DNA of 64,000 nt, taken from JAFAGX01 sp035623335. GTDB taxonomy: Bacteria > Acidobacteriota > Terriglobia > Terriglobales > Acidobacteriaceae. The notes under the pieces are model-generated. The model was not told where the DNA came from. It ran no database searches and saw nothing but the letters and a program-made list of their open reading frames with translations. Location of the stretch: NCBI GenBank assembly GCA_035623335.1, contig DASPTQ010000235.1, positions 1-64,000 on the forward strand, given 5' to 3'. Below are positions 9,163 through 18,124 of the stretch, in pieces (position 1 is the stretch's first letter; the number at the start of each line of letters is the position of its first letter). Made by a program: the position numbers and the translations under genes.

Positions 9163-9909
9163 ATGGCCATCTCCTCTATGGAATCGTTCTGCCAGTCCAG
9201 TGTGCGTCCACTCCGAGGCGACTGCACGTTAGTCATTATGGCCAAAGCTCCGAAGCTAGGCATGGTCAAGACCCGATTGGCGCAGTGCCTTCCTCCGCCT
9301 GTCGTCACCGCCCTTTATCGTTGCCTTCTAGAGGACACGATGGCGCTGGCGCAGTCGCTCGGCCGTATCGAGGTGGCCATTATGTGCCCAGCGTCGGATC
9401 GCGACGATTTGACGCGCTTGGCGGGAGATGCGGTGTGCGTTGTGGCGCAGACGGGGGAGGGCCTTGCCGCAGGTCTGACCTCGGTGTTTGCGCAGTTCGC
9501 CGTGAACGGTCAGCAGCGCGTCATCGCCTTCAACAGTGACAGCCCGCATCTGCCGGCATCGGTGTTGGAGAGAGCCTTCGAGGCGCTCGCTACCTGCGAT
9601 GTGGTTGTCGGACCGACACACGACGGAGGCTACTATCTGGTAGGAGCTAAGACCATCCATGCCGGGCTGTTCAATGGCGATGGCATGGGGACGTCGAGTG
9701 CGCTCGAGACATTGCTGGCGCGCGCCCGCGCTCTGGGGCTTTCCGTGCGCCTCGCCGATCCTTTTTATGACATTGACGTGGTGTCGGACTTGCTTCGGCT
9801 CGACGCGGAACTCAGGCTTTCTCCGCCCAGGGCGCCACGAACGGCGGCCTGGTTAGCGCAGTGGAGGCAAGTGGTGGCGCAGTTGAAGCCCACCACCGGA
9901 AACCCGTGA
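9163..9909 (+). CDS. DUF2064 / TIGR04282-type glycosyltransferase
   Basis: A 248-residue nucleotidyl/glycosyl-transferase-like protein. MAKAPKLGMVKTRLA is the family's N-terminal phosphate-binding signature, FNSDSPHLP is the metal site, and VVGPTHDGGYYLVG is the conserved centre. Members are annotated as rSAM/selenodomain-associated or arsenosugar-related transferases, although no ArsS-like gene is in this window. The ATG at 9163 has GAGG six bases before it. An ATG at 9238 would start directly at the conserved motif and is the alternative. Its stop overlaps the GTG of the next gene in a GTGA arrangement. Confidence 0.83.
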   Translation: MAISSMESFCQSSVRPLRGDCTLVIMAKAPKLGMVKTRLAQCLPPPVVTALYRCLLEDTMALAQSLGRIEVAIMCPASDRDDLTRLAGDAVCVVAQTGEGLAAGLTSVFAQFAVNGQQRVIAFNSDSPHLPASVLERAFEALATCDVVVGPTHDGGYYLVGAKTIHAGLFNGDGMGTSSALETLLARARALGLSVRLADPFYDIDVVSDLLRLDAELRLSPPRAPRTAAWLAQWRQVVAQLKPTTGNP

Positions 9910-11201
9910 GGCTCACGCCATCCCGCAGGCTCTACCTCATCGGGGCAGTCTTACTCGCGGCCTTCACGATCTGCTCAGGCCAGTTCAGCAGCCGCGGCGC
10001 ACCGTCCTTCATGCTGCCGCTGGCCGTTGCCGGCCTCGCCTACCTCCTCGCTATCCGTGAGTTCTTCGCTACGCCAAGTTTTCCGCGACGCGTCATCATG
10101 ATCGGGCTGGTTATGGCTGCTCTGTGGCACCTTCTATTCCTGCTGAAGCCGCCGGGTTCCGATGATGACATCCATCGATACCTCTGGGATGGCCGCGCGC
10201 AGCGGCTCGGTTACAACCCTTATCTCGCCGTTCCCGGTGACCCTGCGCTCGGGGCGGTGCACACGCCTGAGACCCGCACCCTGAACCACCCGGATCTGCC
10301 AAGTCCCTATCCGGCGGGCGCTGAGCTTTTCTTTCGCGCGGTTACGGCAATTCACGAGTCTACTTTTGCACTGAAAGTAGCATTTGTACTTTGCGATTTG
10401 GCGGTGGTTCTGGTGTTGCTCCAGGTGTTGCGGAGCAGCGGGCAGGCGGAACACTGGGTTCTGGCCTATGCCTGGCATCCGTTGCTCGCGACGGAAGTGG
10501 CGGGCAGTGGTCATATCGATATTCTGGGCGCCTTGCTGCTGTTGGTATCCTTCGCAGCTCTGGGGCGTCGCTGGCGTGCCGCGGCAGCTCTGACATTCGG
10601 GCTTGCCGTCGCGGTGAAGTTGCTCCCGATAGTGTTACTGCCACTCTACTGGAGGCGTGTTCGTGTGCGCGATGCCGTACTGACGGTGATCGTGCTTGGA
10701 GTGCTATATCTACCCTTCCTCTACCACGGCCGGATTCCAATCGGTTCGCTCGGCACCTATGTGCAGAGTTTCCGGTTTAATGATCCGGTATTTCAAGCAC
10801 TCGAGCGCGTGGCGGCTCCGAAGTCTGTAGCCGTGTGGGCTGTCGTCGTCGGTTTTCTCAGCGCGATCTGGCGGAGAAGAAGGTCGACGGTTTCTTCGGA
10901 CGCCTTTGCCTGGCCGATGGCAGCATCGCTTCTCTGCGCACCGGTCGTATATCCCTGGTACCTGCTCTGGTTGCTGCCGTTCCTGCGGTCGGCCTCGACG
11001 CTGCCGATTACCATCTGGACGGTGAGCATTCTTCCCACTTACTACGTTTGGCATTTGCGCACACTCGGACGGCCGTGGATAGTTCCCGAGTGGATTATGT
11101 TGCTGGAATACGGAGCGGTGGCAATCGCTGCTGCCATTATCGCTTTGCGCCGGATCCCACGATCGGCTGTATTACAATGCTCAGCGGACCAGGTAGAGTG
11201 A
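9906..11201 (+). CDS. GT-C type polyprenyl-phosphate-dependent mannosyltransferase (DUF2029/GT87-like)
   Basis: A 431-residue membrane protein with about eleven hydrophobic segments. The first periplasmic loop carries the acidic signature PGSDDDIHRYLWDGR followed by LGYNPY, typical of GT-C transferases that take a hexose from a polyprenyl-phosphate donor. It starts at GTG 9906, overlapping the previous stop by four bases (GTGA). GTG 9861 is possible but would overlap by 49 bases. Together with the GT2 enzyme two genes upstream it would make and use a lipid-linked sugar at the outer face of the inner membrane. The acceptor is unknown. Confidence 0.82.
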   Translation: MRLTPSRRLYLIGAVLLAAFTICSGQFSSRGAPSFMLPLAVAGLAYLLAIREFFATPSFPRRVIMIGLVMAALWHLLFLLKPPGSDDDIHRYLWDGRAQRLGYNPYLAVPGDPALGAVHTPETRTLNHPDLPSPYPAGAELFFRAVTAIHESTFALKVAFVLCDLAVVLVLLQVLRSSGQAEHWVLAYAWHPLLATEVAGSGHIDILGALLLLVSFAALGRRWRAAAALTFGLAVAVKLLPIVLLPLYWRRVRVRDAVLTVIVLGVLYLPFLYHGRIPIGSLGTYVQSFRFNDPVFQALERVAAPKSVAVWAVVVGFLSAIWRRRRSTVSSDAFAWPMAASLLCAPVVYPWYLLWLLPFLRSASTLPITIWTVSILPTYYVWHLRTLGRPWIVPEWIMLLEYGAVAIAAAIIALRRIPRSAVLQCSADQVE

Positions 11202-11290
11202 AGGCAACGGGACCATAGCTTCTTGTATCCAGGAAGCATTGTGCGTCATCCAAAAGCACATTCAGCTCAATTCACTGAGGAGGACCGTCC

Positions 11291-12025
11291 ATGGCAAAGC
11301 GGGGCTGCTCAACGATGATTCGTGTCCTGGTTGTTGCAGTGCTTGTATCTGCTGCAGCTTCCTGGGCACAAACCCCCTCACCCGTCGCCGGACAGATCGC
11401 CAAGGCCTATGGCCTTGATTCGTATGGGCAAATTGAAGCGATCCGTTACACCTTCAACCTAGACATCCCCGGACTGGTGAAACTCTCCCATTCCTGGGAA
11501 TGGGAGCCCAAGACCGGCAAGGTTTCCTACGAGGGGAAAGATAAAGACGGCAAGCCAGTGAAAGTATCCTACATGCGATCCGCACTCAGCAGCCAGCCCG
11601 ACGCCGTGAAGAACGAGGTCGATCCGGCTTTCGTCAACGACAACTATTGGCTTCTGTTCCCCTTCCATGCCTACTGGGACACCAGCGCCACCGTGACCGA
11701 TCAAGGTATGCATAAACTGCCGGTGGGCAGCGGCTCGGCCAAGCTGGTCTCAGTAAAGTATCCCACGGAAGGGGGTTACACGCCCGGCGACACCTGGGAC
11801 CTCTACGTCGGCAAAGACAACCGCGTCGAGCAAATGGTCTACCACCGCGGCGGTCCCAAGAAACCGAGCCTCGTCACTGCAACCTGGGCAGGCTACAAAA
11901 AGGCGGGTCCCCTGCTGGTCTCAACCGAGCACCGCGGCACCGCCGACGACAAGCCCCTGCATATCTCCCTTTCCGACGTGTCCGTTAAGCTGACAGGCTC
12001 GGATACTTGGACGAAAGCGGAATAA
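11291..12025 (+). CDS. secreted protein of unknown function (DUF6503-like)
   Basis: A 244-residue protein with a clear Sec signal (MIRVLVVAVLVSAAASWAQT, cleavage after SWA). The mature part is rich in aromatic residues and beta strands (WEWEPKTGKVSYEGKD, NDNYWLLFPFHAYWD, GDTWDLYVGKDNRV) and resembles DUF6503 outer-membrane-associated proteins. A GAGGAGG ribosome site lies eight bases before the ATG at 11291, though a second in-frame ATG at residue 9 also fits the signal peptide. I do not recognise a function. It converges on the radical SAM gene with a 51-bp gap. Confidence 0.7.
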   Translation: MAKRGCSTMIRVLVVAVLVSAAASWAQTPSPVAGQIAKAYGLDSYGQIEAIRYTFNLDIPGLVKLSHSWEWEPKTGKVSYEGKDKDGKPVKVSYMRSALSSQPDAVKNEVDPAFVNDNYWLLFPFHAYWDTSATVTDQGMHKLPVGSGSAKLVSVKYPTEGGYTPGDTWDLYVGKDNRVEQMVYHRGGPKKPSLVTATWAGYKKAGPLLVSTEHRGTADDKPLHISLSDVSVKLTGSDTWTKAE

Positions 12026-12076
12026 ACGACCGCCGGGCTTATTCGAACGGTTGCTGTCGGTTGGTCACGAATCAGA

Positions 12077-13126
12077 CTATCTCGCGACAACGACCGTAGT
12101 ACAGGAACTGCTCAGCTTGGGCAGATCACGATCGGGGGCCCAGCGGATCTTGAGCGTTGGGCGTTGTCCGCGAATGATCGGACAATAGAAGTCGGGCTCG
12201 AGCAGCCCTCCGTGCAAGCGTCGCCGCCCGCCGCATCCACCGTGGCATGAGTCCCGAAACTCGCAAGGCTCGCAGGTTGGAGGAAGTGTCCTTGCCTGCT
12301 CAAAGGGTGTTGAGCTCAGAATGTCGGCCCCGGCGGAAATCAGACCCGAAAGCGGCTCGCCCAATCCTGGCCAATAAACGCAGGGTTGTGTCGTGGCTCG
12401 TGGCGTCACTCGTACGGTGCTGATGCCACAACCTGCTCCGAGCGGTGGAAGCCCTGCGATGGCCCGCACTAGCGGTTCCCCAAGGGCAACGACATCAGTT
12501 TCCGCAAACAGGCGCTCGAACCCCTGCCAGTATTCTCCGTAGCTCAGCGCATAGACATCGGTTCGCACCGCCTGGTACACGTTCACCCGTAAGGGAGCGT
12601 CAAACCGTTTGGCTACTCGCGCCACATCCGCTAGACGCAAGTAGTTCGGCTTCATCATGACGGCTATGATGGTTACGGGCACGCCCAGTCTCACACATCG
12701 CTTTGCCTGCTGATGGATGAGTTCCCAATTACCAGGCCCGCGCTGCGCATCCTGTTCCTTTTCGTTTGGGTAGTCGAGAGAGAACTCGATGTCGTGGAAG
12801 GCGCGCAGTTCGTCGTCTTCTAAAACAGCAACACTATGGCCGTTCGAAGTAATGGTCAGCTTGACCGGTTTCGTTTTCAGATAGGCCAGGATTGCCTTGA
12901 AGTCCGGATGCATGCCGTTCTCGCCGGTGCCGAGATTCACCGAACGGAACGGCATCCGTTCCATGACCGCCTTCACTTGGTCCAGAGAGAGGCGGTCCGT
13001 ACGACTTGGATCGCGGTAGCAGAAGGCGCAAGTGAGATTGCACTCGTTGGTGAGCCCGAGTCCCAGGGCAATTCCGGCATCTTGCGGCACGGCGCGACTT
13101 GTGGTCAACCCACTGAATTCTGGCAT
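12077..13126 (-). CDS. radical SAM / SPASM domain protein
   Basis: A 349-residue radical SAM enzyme. The [4Fe-4S] cysteines lie in CNLTCAFC (residues 29, 33, 36), followed by the SAM-binding strand NLGTGENG. The C-terminus is a SPASM-type auxiliary cluster domain with the cysteines of GCGISTVRV, QPCVYW, CEPCEFRDSCHGGCGG and FYCPI. SPASM enzymes commonly modify ribosomal peptides or mature other enzymes. The ATG at 13126 is chosen; TTG at 13144 is an alternative that touches the stop of a 27-codon ORF upstream. Exported TlpA-like and rhodanese-like genes follow upstream on the same strand. Its substrate is unknown. Confidence 0.88.
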   Translation of the reverse strand: MPEFSGLTTSRAVPQDAGIALGLGLTNECNLTCAFCYRDPSRTDRLSLDQVKAVMERMPFRSVNLGTGENGMHPDFKAILAYLKTKPVKLTITSNGHSVAVLEDDELRAFHDIEFSLDYPNEKEQDAQRGPGNWELIHQQAKRCVRLGVPVTIIAVMMKPNYLRLADVARVAKRFDAPLRVNVYQAVRTDVYALSYGEYWQGFERLFAETDVVALGEPLVRAIAGLPPLGAGCGISTVRVTPRATTQPCVYWPGLGEPLSGLISAGADILSSTPFEQARTLPPTCEPCEFRDSCHGGCGGRRRLHGGLLEPDFYCPIIRGQRPTLKIRWAPDRDLPKLSSSCTTVVVAR

Positions 13127-13146
13127 TGCTCTTCGACTGTCCAAGA

Positions 13147-13230
13147 TCAGAGGATGGGCGCAACGTATCTACGAAACGACCCCCAGACCAGGCTGGTAGT
13201 TACCGCGAAGGGCGATATAGCTATCAGCAT
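13147..13230 (-). CDS. candidate 27-residue peptide upstream of radical SAM gene
   Basis: This short ORF begins with ATG, preceded by GGAGAG eleven bases away, and ends 20 bases before the radical SAM ATG. Its peptide is hydrophobic (MLIAISPFAV at the start) and its second half has aromatic residues spaced every three positions: WGS, FRR, YVA. Such Trp/Phe/Tyr-x-x units are the cross-linked units of three-residue cyclophane (triceptide) RiPPs, which are made by SPASM radical SAM enzymes. The idea rests on position and pattern only. A chance ORF is quite possible, as no leader-peptide homology can be tested here. Confidence 0.3.
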   Translation of the reverse strand: MLIAISPFAVTTSLVWGSFRRYVAPIL

Positions 13231-13278
13231 GGAGTGAAGGCTCTCCGCCGCGAATAGCCCCTGCCTTCTACAGCGGAC

Positions 13279-13830
13279 TCATATCCCCACGCGCGGTGAG
13301 GGACTGACCTTGCTCTGAAGCAAACTCACAATTTCTCTTTCCAAGACAGAAACGTCAGTTGGGCCGATGTGTTTGGCATAAATGCGACCATCACGCGCTA
13401 TAAGAAACGCGATTGGCAAGCCAAGAATTCCTCCATAAAGCTCGCCGGTTGTTGCGTTACCCAAGACCACGGGATAATTTATCTGGAAGCGTTGATAGAA
13501 ATCGCGCACCGGATCTGGACTGTCGTCCATCGCAATCCCGATAACTTGCAAGCCCTGCTGACCATATTTGTTCTGAAAATTCACAAAACGCGGAATTTCT
13601 TCGCGGCATGGATCACACCAGGTCGCCCAGAAGTCCAGGAGAACCACCTTTCCCCGATACGTCGAGAGTTGAAGGAGCTCACCACTCAACTGGGGCAGTG
13701 AGAAATCCGGAGCAAGAGCGCCCGGTGTGGTGGAGCGCTGGTTACCGGAACGGCCGGATCGTTCGAGGAAATAGATTCCCGCCAGAACCAAGACTACCAG
13801 GGCACCGTTGACCAGTCTTTTCTGAGACAC
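13279..13830 (-). CDS. TlpA-like membrane-anchored thioredoxin
   Basis: A 183-residue thiol-disulphide protein. Residues 5-22 form a single hydrophobic anchor (LVNGALVVLVLAGIYFL). The thioredoxin fold follows, with the redox motif WATWCDPCREE and the cis-proline region GLPIAFLI. TlpA/ResA/CcmG-type proteins act outside the inner membrane, reducing cysteines for cytochrome c or other maturation. The start is GTG at 13830. It is followed 13 bp away by the rhodanese-like gene upstream on the same strand, so both are probably co-transcribed with the radical SAM gene. Confidence 0.88.
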   Translation of the reverse strand: MSQKRLVNGALVVLVLAGIYFLERSGRSGNQRSTTPGALAPDFSLPQLSGELLQLSTYRGKVVLLDFWATWCDPCREEIPRFVNFQNKYGQQGLQVIGIAMDDSPDPVRDFYQRFQINYPVVLGNATTGELYGGILGLPIAFLIARDGRIYAKHIGPTDVSVLEREIVSLLQSKVSPSPRVGI

Positions 13831-13843
13831 GGAGAATCGCGAT

Positions 13844-14317
13844 CTAGTCGCCCTTGGCCACGGGGTAGCCTCTATCCACCCAGTCGGTGCCGAAGTTGTT
13901 GGCGATATATAAGACCTTCACGTTGGTAAAACCCATGGCCTGCAGTAGGTCGTCCGCTGGTTGGATGTTGGGACAGTGGCTCCAGGGGCAACACCCGCAA
14001 TAGAGGACAATGAATTTTTTGCGAGGTAACGGTTCTACTCGCTGGCGCAGTTGCTGCCGGCCGCTCGCACTGGAGGCAGGGCCGAGGTATTCAGAACCCG
14101 GAATATGCGCCTGGGAATAGAGCACATGGGAGCCGACTTGAATCAAAAGCGGCCTCTCGCCTGCGGAAGACTGAAGAACTGTGACTAACTCCTCAGGCTT
14201 GATCAGCCGCGTTTTCGGTATCAGGTCGGCCTGCTGAGCGGAGAGCGCTGGATCCAACGCAATCGAGATCAACCCCAGCATGAGAACGAACGGGAGATGT
14301 TTGCAGTCGACTTTCAT
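13844..14317 (-). CDS. secreted rhodanese-like protein
   Basis: A 157-residue protein with a Sec signal (LPFVLMLGLISIALDPALSA) and a single rhodanese-like domain. The substrate loop region reads YCGCCPWSHCPN, which is unusually cysteine-rich for a rhodanese active site (normally C-x4-R/T/S), and HIPGSEYLG is the conserved upstream turn. It could carry persulphide or bind metal in the periplasm. The GGAGG ribosome site five bases from the ATG supports the start. Its position upstream of a TlpA-like gene suggests a shared exported redox role. This is inference. Confidence 0.8.
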   Translation of the reverse strand: MKVDCKHLPFVLMLGLISIALDPALSAQQADLIPKTRLIKPEELVTVLQSSAGERPLLIQVGSHVLYSQAHIPGSEYLGPASSASGRQQLRQRVEPLPRKKFIVLYCGCCPWSHCPNIQPADDLLQAMGFTNVKVLYIANNFGTDWVDRGYPVAKGD

Positions 14318-14436
14318 TTGTTTCCTCCAGCATTATCGGTTCTTGAATAGCCCGCTCGCAAGGAATGGCGCCGGGTCCCCGAACCGCGTCGGCTCAGCTC
14401 GGCGAAAGTAGCACTCAAGAGTCTGCTTCCTGGAAC

Positions 14437-16041
14437 TTAATGAATTTCCGCCTTCTCTGCGCCCAACCCGGTGTGGACTCGGACCGTCAACTCGTTGAAT
14501 TTCCCCTCCTCACCCGGTTCGGTACTGACGAGCGTCCCCAGAAGAGCCGCCAGAAATCCCAGGGGCACACTCACGATACCGGGATTCTCCAGGGGGAACC
14601 ACGGCTTCGCCTGAAACAGGTGCCGCGCCATTCCAACCGAATTCGGATCATCAATTCCCATGAAGGTTGGACCGGCTAGAATGAGCCCTACCGAGCCAAG
14701 TAAGCCGACTGACAGGCCGGCCACGGCTCCCCAGGTGTTCAATCGACGCCAGAAGATGGAAAGCAACAGCACGGGAAAATTGGCCGAGGCGGCAACCGCC
14801 ATCCCCATGGTGGCCAAGATACCGACATTCGACGCCGGTCCCAGTGCCATGGCAATCGCAATCGAAACCGCGCCCACGGCGAGCGCGGCCAGGCGGGCAA
14901 CCAATACGGTCTCGCCCGATTTCCGTTCCCTTCCGTGATGGACCACGTTCAGCCAGAAATCGTGGGCGAAGGATGTGGAGGCGCTGATGGTCAGACCTGC
15001 CACCACGGCGAGAATCGTAGCAAACGCGACCGCGGTTACCAAAGCCAGCATGACGTTCCCCGCCAAAGCCTGTGCCAGCAACGGGCCGCTCATGTTCGTT
15101 CCGCCGTGGGCCAGAATGTAATCCGGCCCGAGGATGGAAGCTGCACCCAGGCCCAGCACCGAGGTCAGGATGTAGAAGCTGCCAATCAGGCCCATTGCCC
15201 AAACCACGCTTTTGCGCGCGGTTGTGGCATCTGGAACGGTATAAAACTTCCCCAGAATGTGAGGCAGCCCGGCGGTACCGAAAATGAAGGCGAAGCCCAA
15301 AGAAATCAAATCGAGCGGACCGTAAGGCGGCTTGTAGCGCAAGCCTGGCAGAAGAAAATCGCGCACGACTGGCTGTCCGTTTTCCTGGTAAGCGACTTGG
15401 CTGGCGGCGGCGAAAAATTCGTCCAAATGAAAATGAAAATAGCCCAGCACCAGAACCGCTAGAATCAACGTGCAGGTTGACAGCAACACGGCCTTCACGA
15501 TTTGCACCCAGGTTGTAGCCAGCATCCCGCCGAACACCACATAGATGACCATCAAAGTGCCCACTCCAGCCACGGCGAGGTTGTAGCTGATGCCGGAACC
15601 GGCCAAAAGCAGCGTGACCAGGGCGCCCGCGCCCACCATCTGCGCGATCATGTAAAAGAGGATGGTGGCCAGGGTGCTGATCGCAGCCATGGCGCGCACC
15701 GGCCGCGGCCGGAGACGATAGGCGAGCACATCTCCAAGGGTGTATTTTCCGGAGTTGCGCAGCGGTTCGGCGATCAGCAGCAAGATGGTGACAAAAGCGA
15801 CGAAGCCGCCGACGGCATAAAGGAATCCATCGAACCCCTGCACGGCGATGAGGCCAACGATTCCCAGAAACGAGGCTGCGCTCATGAAATCACCGGCAAC
15901 GGCGAATCCGTTTTGCCAAGCCGTAATCTTGCGCCCAGCGGCAAAATAGGCGCTCATGCCACGCGAGTGTCGCGAAGCCCAGTAGGTGATGCCGAGAGTG
16001 CTGGCAACGAACCCAAGAAAGATAGCCAGGGAGATTGACAT
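14437..16041 (-). CDS. actP: cation/acetate symporter (sodium:solute symporter family)
   Basis: A 534-residue sodium:solute symporter with about thirteen membrane segments. It has the ActP-type start (ASRHSRGMSAYFAAGRKI), AWQNGFAVAGDFMSAASFLG and GTAGLPHILGKFYTVPD, which are conserved in acetate permeases. These carriers take up acetate and other short monocarboxylates with sodium. It follows a DUF485 gene by 11 bp, which is the standard yjcH-actP pairing. The ATG at 16041 gives the expected first helix. The substrate could be another carboxylate, so the symbol is family-level. Confidence 0.85.
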   Translation of the reverse strand: MSISLAIFLGFVASTLGITYWASRHSRGMSAYFAAGRKITAWQNGFAVAGDFMSAASFLGIVGLIAVQGFDGFLYAVGGFVAFVTILLLIAEPLRNSGKYTLGDVLAYRLRPRPVRAMAAISTLATILFYMIAQMVGAGALVTLLLAGSGISYNLAVAGVGTLMVIYVVFGGMLATTWVQIVKAVLLSTCTLILAVLVLGYFHFHLDEFFAAASQVAYQENGQPVVRDFLLPGLRYKPPYGPLDLISLGFAFIFGTAGLPHILGKFYTVPDATTARKSVVWAMGLIGSFYILTSVLGLGAASILGPDYILAHGGTNMSGPLLAQALAGNVMLALVTAVAFATILAVVAGLTISASTSFAHDFWLNVVHHGRERKSGETVLVARLAALAVGAVSIAIAMALGPASNVGILATMGMAVAASANFPVLLLSIFWRRLNTWGAVAGLSVGLLGSVGLILAGPTFMGIDDPNSVGMARHLFQAKPWFPLENPGIVSVPLGFLAALLGTLVSTEPGEEGKFNELTVRVHTGLGAEKAEIH

Positions 16042-16052
16042 GCGCTCGCCCC

Positions 16053-16379
16053 CTAGGTTTTGTCGCTCGGAGCCAGGAGATCCCGCGAGAGGCTATCAAA
16101 TCTCGTTGCCGCCCTGAGATAGAGCCAGGCAATCGTCCAGCCTACGACGAATTGCGAGAGGGCCAGCAAGTAGCCCAACGTGACCACTCCGGCTGCCCGC
16201 ACGGAGATCAGTTTTGGCGCATAGGCGGTCAGCAACAGAAGACCAAAGTGGTAAGCGAAAAACAACACAAAGGCGGGAACGATGAAGAGCCTCTTAACCG
16301 CCAACAGGTCCTTGAAGCCTGCGCTGGCCGCAACTGCTTCCCAGGCAGGACGCTGATGCTCTCGGTCGGCAGGTTTCAT
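16053..16379 (-). CDS. DUF485 small membrane protein (YjcH-like)
   Basis: A 108-residue protein with two hydrophobic segments (LFIVPAFVLFFAYHFGLLLL and VTLGYLLALSQFVVGWTIAWLYL) and a polar tail. It matches DUF485, the small partner that precedes actP in many genomes. The ATG at 16379 is chosen because it gives family length. The open frame continues 1.3 kb upstream on this strand, but that part is antisense to the aldehyde dehydrogenase and is not coding. It probably shares a message with the symporter 11 bp downstream. Confidence 0.82.
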   Translation of the reverse strand: MKPADREHQRPAWEAVAASAGFKDLLAVKRLFIVPAFVLFFAYHFGLLLLTAYAPKLISVRAAGVVTLGYLLALSQFVVGWTIAWLYLRAATRFDSLSRDLLAPSDKT

Positions 16380-16586
16380 CGTCAGATTGGAATGCTCACC
16401 GATTGTACACAACCGTGAAACCGGTAAACGCAAGGGGACTCCATTTTCAACCACGTAGGTAGGGATGATGGCCTGTGGCGGCCTAAAAACCACGGCGGAA
16501 GCGGGTTTTGCCGGGGTTCGCAATCCCAAACCGTTGGTGTTACGCTGTTGAGGCCGTTGACCTCCAGGCGGCATCCAGGGTGACCC

Positions 16587-18062
16587 ATGAACCAATTTGC
16601 CAAGCTGAATCAGCAATTCATCAGTGGCCAATGGCGAGATGGCAAGAGCCAAAAGGTGCTCTCCGATCGAAATCCATTCAACGGAGAGACGATCGCTCAA
16701 TTCAAGCTGGCCAGCCTTGCCGATCTTGACGAAGCCTACCGGTCGGCCGCCTCGGCACAGAAGGTGTGGGCGGACGTAAATCCGTTTGAAAAGCAAAAGA
16801 TTCTGGAAAAGGCCATCACCTGGGTCGAGCAAAACGAAGGCGACCTTGCCGACATCATCATTGAGGAGTTGGGGGGGACGCGGCTCAAGGCCATGATCGA
16901 GATCTACCTGGCGAAGACCTTCATCAAGGAAGCATCCTCGTATCCGTTGCGGATGACGGGGGAAATTCTGCCCTCCATGGTGGACGGTAAGGAAAATCGC
17001 CTCTACCGGGTTCCTGCCGGAGTCGTGGGAGTGATCAGCCCATTTAATTTTCCCTTCAACCTGAGCATGAGATCGGTAGCGCCGGCCTTGGGAGCGGGCA
17101 ATGGCGTCGTACTCAAACCGCACGACGATACCCCCATCACAGGTGGAACGGTGGTTGCGAAGATTTTCGAGGAAGCCGGAATTCCCAAGGGATTGTTGAA
17201 CGTCATCGTCGCCGACCTCGGTGAGATCGGGGATGCATTTCTCGAACACCCCATTCCGCGCATCATCTCCTTCACCGGCTCCGAGGCCGTGGGAAGGCAC
17301 ATCGGCGAGGTGGCGGGCCGAAATCTGAAAAAGGCGATTCTCGAGCTTGGCGGCAACAGCGCCATGATGATCCTGAACGACGCAGATGTCGACCTGGCGG
17401 TAAATGCGGCGGTGTTCAGCCGCTTCGCCCACCAGGGCCAGGTCTGCATGTGCTCCAATCGAATTCTCGTGCAGCGGGGTGTGTATCAAGAGTTCTTGAA
17501 CAGGTTCGTGGACAGGGTTGGGAAGCTCAAAGCTGGTGATCCCAAACGGGCCGACACCGACCTTGGTCCGCTGATCAATCAGCGCCAGACCGAGACCTTC
17601 AAGAAGCAAGTGCAACGGGGCATCGACGAAGGCGCTAAAGTCGTGCTGCGTGGCAAGATCGAGGGCAACGTGGCTACGCCAACCGTCTTTGCCGATGTGC
17701 GCCCCAGCATGTGGATCGCCCAAAACGAACTATTCGGCCCCGCGGTGTGCCTCATACCCTTCGACTCCCCTGAGGAAGCCGTACGAATCGCCAATGACAG
17801 CCCCTACGGCTTGAGCGGAGCCATCCACACTCGCAATGCAGAATATGGTGCGGAACTGGCTAAGCAATTCGAGTCCGGCATGGTCCATGTGAACGACAGT
17901 ACGATCAATGACGATCCGCTCATTGCTTTCGGCGGCGAGAAAGCTTCGGGAGTTGGACGCTTGAATGGAAAGTGGGCACTCGAGGAATTCACAACCTTGA
18001 AGTGGATATCGGTCCAGCACAAGCAGCGTCATTACCCCTTCGAGATCGCGGCCGCATCCTGA
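16587..18062 (+). CDS. aldehyde dehydrogenase (benzaldehyde dehydrogenase-like)
   Basis: A 491-residue NAD(P)-dependent aldehyde dehydrogenase. It carries ISPFNFPFNLSMR, FTGSEAVGR, the catalytic glutamate in LELGGNSAMMIL, and the nucleophilic cysteine in HQGQVCMCSNRI. The extra Cys-Met-Cys and the GGxNSAMM variant are common in benzaldehyde and vanillin dehydrogenases. It would oxidise an aryl aldehyde to the acid, for example benzaldehyde from the decarboxylase at 6.2-7.8 kb. The ATG at 16587 gives normal length. The complementary strand is open over most of the gene, which reflects high GC. Confidence 0.9.
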   Translation: MNQFAKLNQQFISGQWRDGKSQKVLSDRNPFNGETIAQFKLASLADLDEAYRSAASAQKVWADVNPFEKQKILEKAITWVEQNEGDLADIIIEELGGTRLKAMIEIYLAKTFIKEASSYPLRMTGEILPSMVDGKENRLYRVPAGVVGVISPFNFPFNLSMRSVAPALGAGNGVVLKPHDDTPITGGTVVAKIFEEAGIPKGLLNVIVADLGEIGDAFLEHPIPRIISFTGSEAVGRHIGEVAGRNLKKAILELGGNSAMMILNDADVDLAVNAAVFSRFAHQGQVCMCSNRILVQRGVYQEFLNRFVDRVGKLKAGDPKRADTDLGPLINQRQTETFKKQVQRGIDEGAKVVLRGKIEGNVATPTVFADVRPSMWIAQNELFGPAVCLIPFDSPEEAVRIANDSPYGLSGAIHTRNAEYGAELAKQFESGMVHVNDSTINDDPLIAFGGEKASGVGRLNGKWALEEFTTLKWISVQHKQRHYPFEIAAAS

Positions 18063-18124
18063 CCTTCGGATTCGGCGTCAGCTGGACTCTGTCTGGACCG
18101 ACAGTGGCTGCCGCCGCAGACGTG

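Noticed and set aside
9163..13126. Arsenosugar or selenodomain radical SAM system (TIGR04282 transferase plus radical SAM protein)
   Set aside because: The radical SAM protein here is a SPASM type without an ArsS-like selenocysteine/cysteine domain, and no arsM is present. Proximity alone does not support the pathway.
16380..17723. Long minus-strand open frame continuing upstream of the DUF485 gene
   Set aside because: It is antisense to the intact aldehyde dehydrogenase, has no domain similarity and is explained by the GC-rich third-position bias. Only the 108-residue DUF485 part is real.
18063..18124. Possible bidirectional terminator between the ALDH and DUF362 genes (CTGTC...GACAG)
   Set aside because: Stem of only five pairs and no T-run, too weak to list.
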